Source: Bimuria novae-zelandiae CBS 107.79
Lineage: Eukaryota; Ascomycota; Dothideomycetes; Pleosporales; Didymosphaeriaceae
Assembly: GCA_010015655.1 (NCBI GenBank)
Contig: ML976658.1
Span: 1,135,087-1,199,086 of the forward strand
Direction: 5' to 3'
DNA: 64,000 bases
The translations under genes were made by a program, and so were the position numbers. This document shows, one piece after another, positions 53,400 to 62,597 of this stretch (the first letter of the stretch is position 1; each line of letters opens with the position of its first letter). Under the pieces are notes generated by a model. That model was not told the origin of the DNA, ran no database searches, and saw nothing but the letters and a program-made list of their open reading frames with translations.

Positions 53400-56300
53400 A
53401 AAAACATGCTAGCATCCCCGCTCACAGTACATGTACTAGTTAATTAAACTAATTACACCTTAGCACTAATTAACTCTAGATACCTCTCCTACGCCCTTAT
53501 AACCTATTCCTTTATAAGACAAGCCAAACTCGAGCGCATAGCGATTCCACGAAAGCCTATTATAGGGGTAAATAATTAAGTTAGCTAGGTTAACGAAGTT
53601 ACAAAGTTTACATTTAATATAAATAGCTACACCAAGACTAGATTTGCGTATATTACGCTAAATAATGCTAAAGAGGACATTATCCTAGGACGTCCGTGGA
53701 TGAATTAGAACCAAGTTACTATTACTTCTATAAAGAAGTTAATATACCTGCGCGCTCTAGGTATTAGAATTCGCAGTTAAGAAGGTAAGGCCCACCTACT
53801 AGAGATTTAAGAGGTTAGCGCCACAGAATTCTAGCGATTAATGAAAATGGCTTAGAGCAAAAACAAGAATCTAGGGGGAGCTATAAAGATATTCGCCGCC
53901 TCGCTAGTAGACATTAACAAGGCCTTAGCGCCTAAGCTAAAGATTAATGTCCTGTCTCTAGTTCTTAAGCACTAGAGGAAGTATATAACGCTCTTTAATC
54001 CTAAGGAAGTAAGCAAATTGCCGCCGTATTAACCTAGAATTAACTACGCAATTAAGCTAGAAGAGAAGGAAGAGAAGAAGCCTAAAGCCCCTTAGGGACC
54101 TTTATATAACATGTTAAAGGGAGAGCTTCTAGTGCTACGGAAGGAACCTACATCTCTACTTAATAAAGGTTTTATACGAGTAAGTAATTTACCTACTACG
54201 TTGCTAATCCTATTTACAAAGAAGCCAGGAAGTGGACTGCAACTATGTATTAACTATAGAGCACTAAACGCCTTAACGAAGAAGGACTAGTATCCCCTAC
54301 TACTTATCTACGAGACTTTAAACAATATTATAAAGGCGAGGTGGTTTACGAAACTGGACGTTATTATAGCCTTCTATAAGATCTAAATCTAAGAAGGGGA
54401 CGAGTGGCTTACAACTTTCTAAACACGTTTTAAATTATTTAAATAGCTTATTATACTATTTAGACTAGCGAATGCCCCTAGCACATTCCAATAGTATATT
54501 AACTAAATACTCTATAAATATTTAGACGATTTCTGCACAGCGTATCTTAATAATGTCCTTATCTATATAAACGGTTCTCTTTAGAAATATCGTAAGCAAG
54601 TTGACAAAGTGCTTATATAGCTAAAAGAAGCTAGGTTATATCTTAATATTAAGAAGTGCGAGTTTAAGGTTAAAATTATAAAGTATCTTAGCTTTATTAT
54701 TAAAGCTAGGAAGGGCACACGCATGGACCTAGAAAAGGTTAAAGCTATTAAGAATTAAGAGGCGCTAAAGACTATTAAGGGCGTACGAAGCTTTCTAGGC
54801 TTTGCTAATTTCTACTAATAATTTATCCAAAATTTTGGCCAAATTGCCGCTCCCCTTACAAGACTCACAGGCAACGTTACCTTTAGATAGACAGTAGAGG
54901 AACAGAAGGCCTTCGATATACTTAAGAAAGTCTTTATATCTAAACTAGTGTTAGCCTAGTTCTAAGCAGACCGCGATATAGTTATAGAATACGACTTGTC
55001 TAGTTATGTTACTACCAGAGTACTATCTTAATACAACAAGAACGGAATTTTACGTCCCTATGCCTACTTCTTAAGAAAGAACACGCTTACCAAATACAAC
55101 TATAAAATCTATAATAAAGAACTACTAGTAGTTATTAGAGGACTTAAAGAATAGGATACTAAACTTCGATTAGTAGAAAAGTTTAAGGTGGTTACTAACC
55201 ACAAGAACTTAGAGTACTTTATAAAGCCGCGAATATTAAATAAGAGACAGGTTCGCTGGTCGCTTATCCTAGGCAGATATAATATGGAGATCCTCTACAG
55301 GCCAGGCAAGCAAAATATCCGAGCAGACGCATTATCCTGGCGAGAGCAGGATCTACCCGCAGACACTAGCGATAACCGACTGTAGAGGAGACTCGTATAA
55401 GTCTTAAAGCCCACTACATCGTACTATAAGGAATTAGACGATACTAATAAAGAGACAGATATTATAGTAATATCTGTAAAAGTTCGTGCTCTACCCGCCG
55501 CAATTTAAGGAAATACTTAAGAAGACACACGAGATTAAGATACTATTAAGAACCTCTAGGTTAAGTTAATTAAGAGAGACCTAGTTTATTAAGAAGCACG
55601 CTAAGCTATAAAAAGCAGATAATAGAAATTCCTTATTACACTCTAGATTAAATACTTAATTATAGAATATAAGGTTAAGGACTAAGTGCTCTACTTCCAA
55701 GAACGAAAATAGGTACTAAATCACGAACCCCTACAAACGTCTATTATTAAGCAGATACACTGTTCTGTGGCTACTAGGCACCTTTGGCAGAGAGATTACA
55801 TATAAGATAATTGCAAGAGACTTCTTTTGGCCAGGAATGTCTAACGATATTCAACGATATATACGGAACTGCGATACATGCGGAAGAACAAAACCGTGGA
55901 GAGATAGTCTACAAGGCTTTTTGAAACCCCTGCCAGTGCCCGAACAAATCTGGAAGGAGATCTCGATAGACTTTGTTAAGGGCTTGCTAGAGAGCAACGG
56001 TAATATAAACCTTATAATTATTACTAATTGCCTAAGCAAAGACGTCGTGTTTATGCCGCTAGCAAACCTAAAAATAGAGATAGTAGTGTAAGCGTTTATT
56101 ACGTATATTATTACCTATCATTAGATTCCTAATGTAATTACGTTAGATCGAGGCAGCTAATTTATTAGCGTATTCTAGACAAGACTCTGCGAGATTCTTT
56201 AGATTAAGCAGCGATTATCTATAGCATTCCATGCTTAAACTGATGGAGCAACAGAGCGCATGAACAGTACATGGGAGACATACATAAAAGCCTTTGTTAG

Positions 56301-56990
56301 CTAGGCTTAAAATGACTGGGCACCTCTCTGCCCGCTAGCACAAATTGCAATTAAAGGACAAGACGTAATAACGATAAGGATGTCTCCTTTCTTCCTTTAG
56401 CATAGGTATAATATTAACCCACTACAGCTAGAGATACCTGCGGGCGCCAATCGCAGAAAGTACACTACACATAAGAGGTCTAACCGCGAGAAAGCCGAGT
56501 TTATTATTACTAAACTACGCTACCTTGTAGAACTTGCGCAAGCATCTATGGCACAGGAACAGCAAGAGCAGGAACGTTAAGCCAATAGGCATCGCCGAGA
56601 AGCGCCACACCTCCGCGTCGGCAACAAAGTATAGCTAAAATTAGATAAGCAGTTTGCTACAGGCCGAAAATTAAAGAAGCTGGACTAGAGGAGCGCGAAG
56701 TACATAGTTATTAAGGTAATAAATACGCACATAGTTTAACTAAATACACCTCTAGGCCCTTATAATATTTTTTATATTAACTAACTCTGACTAGCAGCAT
56801 TAGACCCCTTACTAAGCTAAATAAAGGATAATAACTAGCTACTGCTAATTTAGGTAGATACTAATAGCGTAGATATGTAGGAAGTAGAAGATATATTAGT
56901 AAAAGTATGCTAACAACGCGGACAGGGATGGAAGTAGTAGTATAAAGTAAAATAGAAAGGCTACCACCTACTAACTATAGAGCTAGCTAA
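53400..56990 (+). pseudogene. Pol of Gypsy E: protease, RT, RNase H, integrase
   Basis: Protease: INSRYLSYALITYSF near 53,470 and AKEDIILGRPWMN near 53,670. RT: EPTSLLNKGFIRVSNLPTT, KPGSGLQLCINYRALN (54,220-54,270), FTKLDVIIAFYKI, FRLANAPSTFQ and FCTAYLNNVLIYINGS (YxDD box altered) near 54,540. RNase H: EYDLSSYVTTRVLS and NYKIYNKELLVVI, ending MEILYRPGKQNIRADALSWREQ (55,280-55,350), an open stretch. Integrase: DIQRYIRNCDTCGRTKPWR (H-H-C-C, 55,840-55,900), EISIDFVKGL, a degraded core near 56,150-56,270 with FHA-x-TDGATERMN, then LRVGNKV near 56,610. Stops throughout except in these better-preserved segments. Confidence 0.9.
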
Positions 56991-57134
56991 AAACCTCCAA
57001 AATACTAAAGCGAAGATTTGATAGGAGCAATTTATAGAGCTGTATTAAGACCCTAATATATAACTTCTTCTTGCAGGGTTTTGGCGTGGATCTAATAACC
57101 TTCATCCGGACGCCATAAGAGAGGAGGGGGGTAA

Positions 57135-57349
57135 TGTAATAGGCTAAATATCTTGTTATACTATTCCTTAGTAAAATCCTTAGTGAAACTCTTAGTGCTC
57201 TTTTAGACTAAGTAGGGCCTTAAAAATCTCTTAAATCTTCTTGACAATAACAGCGCACATATAAGTTTGGCCTTATTTGTAGATAGTTTGCTCCTTATCG
57301 AATATAATCCTGTTACCAGGCATCGGCAACCTTTGCGCAGCCCCTTACA
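57135..57349 (+). repeat. 3' LTR of Gypsy E
   Basis: 215 bp, TGTAATAGGC...CCCTTACA; the reverse of the 5' copy, with the start altered and the end preserved. Differences from the 5' LTR are transitions. Confidence 0.96.
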
Positions 57350-57354
57350 GCTAT

Positions 57355-58246
57355 TCTTACCTTAGTAGCCCTTTTTAGCTTATATAGCTGCCTTCCTTTG
57401 CTATTCTTCCTTTTATACTATTAGGCTTCGTTAGTTATAATAACATCCCCGTCCCTGTCCCTTCCTGTGGACCGGATACTAGTTTCCCTTCTAAAGAGTA
57501 GTTAAGTGTTGTGCTATTTTTCCAGCTTTCGCTTATATAGGTAATTATCTATTTTAATAGCATTATTTATAAGCTCTTCTAGATTATTTACTTTTTCTTA
57601 ATAGACTAGTTTATCTTTAACTATTTCTTTTAACCTATTATAGTAGGCGATTATAAGTAGGGCTTCCCCCTATTTATTAAGTTCCGCCATAATCTGCTTA
57701 AACTCTAAGGTATAGAGTACTACTAATTTTTCTTAATATAGGTGTTAAAGGCGTATTTTAGCCTAGTGCTTTTTATTAATAGTACTAAATATTCCTTTTA
57801 TAGCTTTATAAAAAAACTTTTAGTTCTTAAAGGCGTCCTTCGTGGCGTCTAAATTATAATCCTTAAGTTTGCTATTCTTAAGAAAGTTGTTAATTATTAG
57901 TCTAGCCTATATAGCTACCTTATCCTACATGTTTATATAAGTAACTAGAATTTTATCTTATTCTATCTTAAACCTCTTTAGGTTATAGTAGATAAATAGT
58001 TCTATTTACGTTAAGAACGTTCCTAGGTAACCTTTTCTAGTATAGGGTTTAGGCTTAAAAACCTTTAGTTAATGCTTTGCATTCTCCTCCTTACTTATTA
58101 TTTTTACTTATCTTGTTAATAATTTCTTAAAACTAAGCTATCTAAGCTACTTATTTAGTAATTAGCTTTTTTAGCATCTTTTCTTTATGCACTAAGGCTA
58201 TAGTAGTTAAATAAAGTCCTGCTATTATACTATAGGGTAGTTAAAG
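57355..58246 (-). pseudogene. 5' part of Gag of Gypsy A
   Basis: Minus-strand continuation of element A after E. The start of the knuckle region reads MTNEA...YKRKNSKGRQLY (57,370-57,450), matching the open Gag fragment of element B (MTNEARWYKKKNGRGKQ). The rest up to the right LTR is stop-rich. Confidence 0.7.
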
Positions 58247-58871
58247 TATTATAAGGCTTTTATACCTTATTTTAATCTAAGTTAGGGTAGTAAGGTATTA
58301 TAGTACTTTATAAATTATTTAGTAGTATAAGTTAATATAATACTTAGCGCGGGCTAGATAATCTAATTTTATAATAAATAAAATAACTATTTGTAAAAAG
58401 CGCCCTGACTACGGGCGACTCAGTCTATCCACAGTACTAAGGCGATCCCTTAGAGAGGGAAGAGAAGGGCTGCGGCGAGGGAAGTAGATAGGCGAAAGGC
58501 CCGGATAGCGCCGGTCTAGAGCGGACTAGGGCCGTCGAGGGCCCTCGACCTACGACTCGTGACACTATTAGTCTATATAGGAGAACGTACTCGTATAGAA
58601 AATATATAAGTTAACTATAAGGAGCGTAATAAAGGAAACCCGTCCTGTATATATATCCTCCTTGTCCTATAGAATCCTATGGTATCCTATATCCTGACTT
58701 CGTGGGATCCCATGGGATTTCCTGGGACGTTACGTGACCGGGGTCACGTGGTCCCACGGTGTCCCATGGTCTTGGCGTCTAAAACAGCCTGGGACATTAC
58801 GTAAGCCTGAGGTGGGATCCGAGTACCGTCATAAGGCCCGTCGTCCCACCGTCGACGTTTGGATTGTAACA
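58247..58871 (-). repeat. Right LTR of Gypsy A, with a solo-LTR insertion
   Basis: 625 bp; without the insertion at 58392-58564 and its 5-bp duplication it is 447 bp, the same as the left LTR. It begins TATTATAAGG (RIP-altered) and ends GTAACA. The distal half is much better preserved than the proximal half. Confidence 0.92.
58392..58564. mobile_element. 173-bp GC-rich solo LTR (TRIM-like)
   Basis: Starts TGTAAAAAGC and ends CGTGACA, with the 5-bp duplication CTATT on both sides (58387-58391 and 58565-58569). These are the hallmarks of an LTR, and the left LTR of element A lacks the segment at the same place. It is GC-rich with no RIP in AT-rich surroundings. The size suggests the LTR of a very small element. 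I see no second copy in this window. Confidence 0.8.
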
Positions 58872-59130
58872 CTTACTATTTTAGCTGTTAATAAAGGCTA
58901 TATCTAAAGTAAATAATATGCTATAGTAATATATAATATTTTTTAAAGTATACTATATAACTAACGCGAAAAAATTACTACGCGACGTAATTACTAGCCT
59001 AAATTAAAAAAGCTTACTAAGCTAGAAACGGTGGTAATTATTAAGTATATACTTAATTTAAATTTATAAGGGTTTACGCCTACCCTAGCTATTATATAAA
59101 ATATAGTAAATAACCTACTTACTAAGCATA

Positions 59131-59173
59131 ACGTGGTTCACCACCGAGCGGGCCAACCCCACCGAGCGGGCCA
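59131..59173 (+). repeat. Left TIR of the younger pogo-like element
   Basis: 43 bp, exact inverted copy of 60935-60977; contains two direct repeats of ACCGAGCGGGCCA. Confidence 0.95.
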
Positions 59174-59215
59174 ACTTTGCTAAATGCAGCCCACCTCTAG
59201 CTTATACTATAATGC

Positions 59216-60855
59216 TATTACAACATAACGCGTAATAACCTTATACTAAAAGCGCACTATAGCTTACTATTTAAGCTATAATTAAAGATCGCGATAAGAG
59301 TAAAAGACGCGTTATTATAGCCTTTAGCGTGCCTTAAATAATAGTATAACAATAATGCTAAGGAGCCCTCTCTTAACGCGATTACGAGCCCAACTTAAAG
59401 AAGCTAACTAAGCTAGAGGAGGAGGCTCTAGTCCAACGTATACTTAAGCTTAACCAGCGAGGAATAGGTGTAATAAGGGATATAGTCTAAGATATAGCTA
59501 ATAATCTACTTGCTAAGCGCAGTAGATAGGCTATTAGTAAGCACTAGGTAGATAGGCTTAAGACGCGTACGCTAGAAATTAAGCTTTAAAGGAGCTATCT
59601 ATATAATTGTTAGCGAGCCCTAAACGAAGATCTACGTATTATAACGCCCTAGTTCGAGCTAGTTACTAATACTAAGGCTAAGTACGGTATCGCTGATGAC
59701 GACACGTACAACTTCGACAAGACAGGCTTTATAATAGGGGTAATACAGGGTTAGATAGTCTTTACAGGCTCTGAGAAGCGAAGCAACCTAAAGAAGATTT
59801 AACCTAATAACTATAAGTAGGTTACTAATATCTAGGGTGTTAGCGCTAAAGGCTAGGCTCTACTACCCTTTCTTATCTTCCTTAGTAAGGTTCTAATCAC
59901 GTCCTAGTTCTATAATCTACCCCAAGACTAGGTTATTAAAGTTAGTCCTAATAGCTAGACGTTAAACAAGCTTAGTCTTACCTAGCTAAGGCACTTTAAT
60001 ACCTATACTAAGGCGCGTAGTTTAGGTGCACACTAGCTACTAATTATAAATAGCCTCGAGAGCCACTGCTCACACGAATTCCATAAATACTGTAAGGAAT
60101 AGAAGATTATTATTCTTTATATACCTCTACACTCATCACACCTCTTGTAGCTACTTAATATAGGTTGTTTTTCGCCTTTAAAGCGGGCGTATAGTAATAA
60201 GATTAGTAGCTTAGCATGGTACGGCACTAAGTAGATTAAGAAAGAGGCCTTTCTACTAGCATTTAAAGTAGATTTTAAGAAAGTAATAATAAAGGCGAAC
60301 ATCTGCGCAGGCTTTAGAGGCGCTAGATTAGTCCTACACAACCTAGAGGCGGTGTTATTAAGACTTAATGTAGTTCTTCGTACGCTAACTCCACCTAACG
60401 TAGAGGACACCCTATAGGAATTAAAAACACTAAGTAACCTCCGCGAGATAGAGGCTTAGTTAACGCTAGTTTATAAGCGTGTATAGAAGTATAGAGATTC
60501 ACTAGTTTCTCCGCTTCTTAGAGCTATTAAGTAGCTTAATAAAGGTGTTACATTAATAGGGCACGAAATAGTGTTAATATAATAAAAAATAGCAGGGCTT
60601 TACAAGGTAGTAGAGATAGTGACAAAGGTAAAAAGTTAAAAGAGGAAGTATATTTAGGTAGCTAAGACACTTACAGTAAGAGAGGTAGTTAATTTAATGG
60701 CTAAAAAGGATAGTAGTGGGCAAAAGGAGGGTAAAGAGTCTGCAAAGAGGGTGCGTGGGCAGAGGCGCTGCGGACGTTGCGGCGAAGCTGGCCACAACGC
60801 TCGCACCTGCGCAGTAGAAATTGTAGATGCATCTAATAGCAATAAGTCTAAATAG
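59216..60855 (+). pseudogene. Pogo/Fot1 transposase with C-terminal CCHC zinc knuckle
   Basis: One frame (codon starts 1 mod 3) throughout; the exact start is unclear. N-terminal psq-HTH relic IIAFSVP, then LKKLTKLEEEALVQRILKLNQRGIG and DIANNLLAKR (CENP-B HTH). The DDE domain has YNFDKTGFIIGVI (first Asp), FTGSEKRSNLKKI, LLPFLIFLSKV, LRHFNTYTKARSLGAH, LLIINSLESHCSHEF (second Asp now Asn), IPLHSSHLL, GCFSPLKRAYS and ICAGFRGARLVLHNLEAVL. The tail is KRVRGQRRCGRCGEAGHNARTC, an intact C-x2-C-x4-H-x4-C knuckle. It ends TAG at 60853-60855. Many TAA/TAG stops. Confidence 0.9.
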
Positions 60856-60934
60856 TATTTCTATATTCTACGAATTATAGTAAATTATAGTGGTGTTGTA
60901 GGAGGCGCTTCGCAATAGACTGACTTTTAAAAAG

Positions 60935-60977
60935 TGGCCCGCTCGGTGGGGTTGGCCCGCTCGGTGGTGAACCACGT
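60935..60977 (-). repeat. Right TIR of the younger pogo-like element
   Basis: 43 bp, exact inverted copy of 59131-59173, followed by the TA duplication. Confidence 0.95.
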
Positions 60978-62433
60978 TAGCGCTAGTTAGGTTAGTTAAC
61001 TATAGTCGCGTAACTTTGTTAAGGAAATAAATTACATTACTATATAATTTAATTAGCTATATAATTATTAGAGAGCTTTATATAAGAATTTAAAAATAAT
61101 TAAAGCGTAGTTTAAGCGTATAGCGCGTACTAAAGCTACCTATAGTATTTATAATTAAGATACTTATAAGTTAGGCTTTATAATAGGCAAGATATTATCT
61201 TAGCTTATTATTATAAGTTTAGAGAGATAAGGTAGGCTAAAAGTAATATAGTTAAGTAATTATAAGTAAACTATAGTAATTTTGTAAAATTAATACTATT
61301 AGCTAAGTAATTCTACCTTTTATTATTTTCCTTAGCTAGTATTACCTCTCTACCTAGTACGAGGATAATAATATACTACACGACTAAGTTTTTACTATTA
61401 GTAATAAAAGTTAGACTACTAATAAGCTTAAAGTAGAGTAGGTAAAATATTTTATTAAGTATATAGTAGAGCGTAGGATAGGCGCGCGTTAGCTACTTAT
61501 ACTTAGTAATTATAAATACTATAACTTACTTAAATTTTAAGAGCTTTATAAAGAGAATAATATTTATACTTTTTATATACTATTATATTTATTACATCTC
61601 TTATAGCTACTTAATATTAATTACTTTTTGCTGTTAAAGCATGTATATAGCTACTAGATTAAGAGCCTAATACGCGACTATATTAACTATATTATAAAAC
61701 TAGAGTTCTTACTAGCCTTTTGCGTAGCCTATAAGTAGTTAATTATAAAGGAGAATCTTTACGTAAACTTTTAAGGCGCTAGCCTAGTCCTACACGACCT
61801 AAAGGTAATAATATTAAAGCTTAATATTAAGCTTCGTATGCTAACACTACCTTTACTAAAAGTTACTTTATAAAAAGCTTAAATACTGTGTAACGCGCGC
61901 GAGTTAAAGACTTAATTAATATTAATTTATAATAAAATTTAAAGGTATAAGAGCTTATTACCTACTTCTATTATTATAGTGCTTAATTAACTTAAAAAGG
62001 TCCCTAAAGTAATAGCTTATAAAAGTACGCTTATACGCGACTAGATTAAAAGGCTTAAAAAGGCTAATAAGGCTATCATGATACGTAGAAAGTCAAAAAG
62101 AAAGTTAATATAGTAGTATAGCACCTTAATAAGAGTAAAGGCATAGAAGATTATTGCTTAAAAAATATTTAGTAGTAACTAAAAAGTAAAACGCGTTAAG
62201 CTAAGGCGTAATTAGGTGCTAATTAGTAGGCTTTAACGCGCTATAGCTACTATAAAAAGACTAAGTATAACACGCGAACGTGTATAAAGCATACTATAAA
62301 TACTACTTAATTTAAAATAATAATTATATATAATTATTATACCGCGTTGTTAATTTAGATCACTGTAAAGGCAATAGAAGGTTACTAGGGGAATAACTTA
62401 CTTATAATAACGGCTCGCTTATAAAGTACGTTA

Positions 62434-62597
62434 CGCCTTTTTCGAAATCGCCAGCACATGCAAACATGCCGAAAACTGTAAGACTACCTAGCAATAATAC
62501 TAAGTTTGTAAAATATATAAAGTATAGTAAAAAGCAAGTGTCTTGCTAAATCTATTACGCAAGCCACTACCTAACTAGAAACTTTTTAAGATTAATA
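62434..62597. other. Short AT-rich spacer between two pogo-like elements
   Basis: 164 bp, beginning CGCCTTTTTCGAAATCGCCAGCACATGC, which keeps CA dinucleotides, then AT-rich. No feature recognised; it may be the sequence into which the outer pogo element inserted or part of a further, unrecognised element. Confidence 0.4.

Larger units (their letters stand above)
51647..57349 (+). mobile_element. Ty3/Gypsy retrotransposon E
   Basis: 5,703 bp with 215-bp LTRs (51647-51861 and 57135-57349) and target duplication GCTAT (51642-51646 and 57350-57354). A polypurine tract AGAGAGGAGGGGGGTAA sits just before the 3' LTR. Gag, protease, RT, RNase H and integrase lie in that order on the + strand. It differs from A, B and C in sequence and has no space for an antisense ORF between pol and the 3' LTR. 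It is inserted in the Gag of element A. Confidence 0.95.
27210..58871 (-). mobile_element. Ty3/Gypsy retrotransposon A (minus strand), heavily nested
   Basis: LTRs at 27210-27656 and 58247-58871 flank the element; the 5-bp target duplication CTTAC is at 27205-27209 and 58872-58876. Without the inserted elements B (19.4 kb), E (5.7 kb) and the 173-bp solo LTR, A is about 6.4 kb. Pol lies on the minus strand: an integrase C-terminal relic ATTGYLPYYANHGCE near 48,180-48,240, reverse transcriptase relics TGIEYIGFVIS and FCTVYLNNILLY near 49,770-49,960, and the Gag zinc knuckle region at 51,470-51,640, continuing beyond element E at 57,355-58,240. All frames carry stops. It sits inside the transposase of the outer pogo element. 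Confidence 0.88.
59131..60977 (+). mobile_element. Younger pogo/Fot1-like element nested in the outer pogo copy
   Basis: 1,847 bp with 43-bp perfect TIRs (59131-59173 and 60935-60977) and TA duplication (59129-59130 and 60978-60979). Ends read ACGTGGTT...AACCACGT. The TIR holds two tandem copies of CCACCGAGCGGGCCAAC-type sequence. The transposase is on the + strand, about 59216-60855. The TIRs are GC-rich and untouched, while the coding region is moderately RIP-mutated. Confidence 0.93.
58877..62300 (+). pseudogene. RIP-degraded pogo/Fot1 transposase, interrupted by a younger copy
   Basis: Piece one (58877-59130) reads KLTKLETVVIIKYILNLNL and LAII-x-NIVNNLLTKH, the linker and CENP-B-type HTH. 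Piece two (60980-62300) has LGFIIGKIL (the D-x-x-GF motif with the Asp lost), NYKWT-like remnants, LLILSNYKYYN in place of LLIIDGHESH, LFIPLYSSHLL (from MPPHSSHLLQPLDV), LEFLLAFCVAY and LVLHDLKVI, then a C-terminal remnant NTRTCIK of a CCHC zinc knuckle. Dozens of stops are present. The break at 59130/60978 is the TA used by the inner pogo element. Confidence 0.75.
27073..62431 (+). mobile_element. Outer pogo/Fot1-like element, exploded by nested insertions
   Basis: The ends are inverted: ACGTACTTTATAAGCGAGCC begins at 27073 and its complement ends at 62431, with TA on each side (27071-27072 and 62432-62433). The TIR match continues to about 45 bp with C/T differences. Subtracting Gypsy A (27210-58871 plus its 5-bp duplication) and the inner pogo element (59131-60977) leaves about 1.84 kb, almost the length of the inner pogo element (1,847 bp). 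The transposase is split over 58877-59130 and 60980-62300 on the + strand. This is the oldest layer of the block and the most RIP-damaged. Confidence 0.85.

Noticed and set aside
58392..58564. GC-rich 173-bp insert as a tRNA- or rRNA-derived SINE
   Set aside because: No tRNA cloverleaf, no A-box/B-box pair and no poly-A or simple tail that I can find, while TGT...ACA ends and a 5-bp duplication fit an LTR better.
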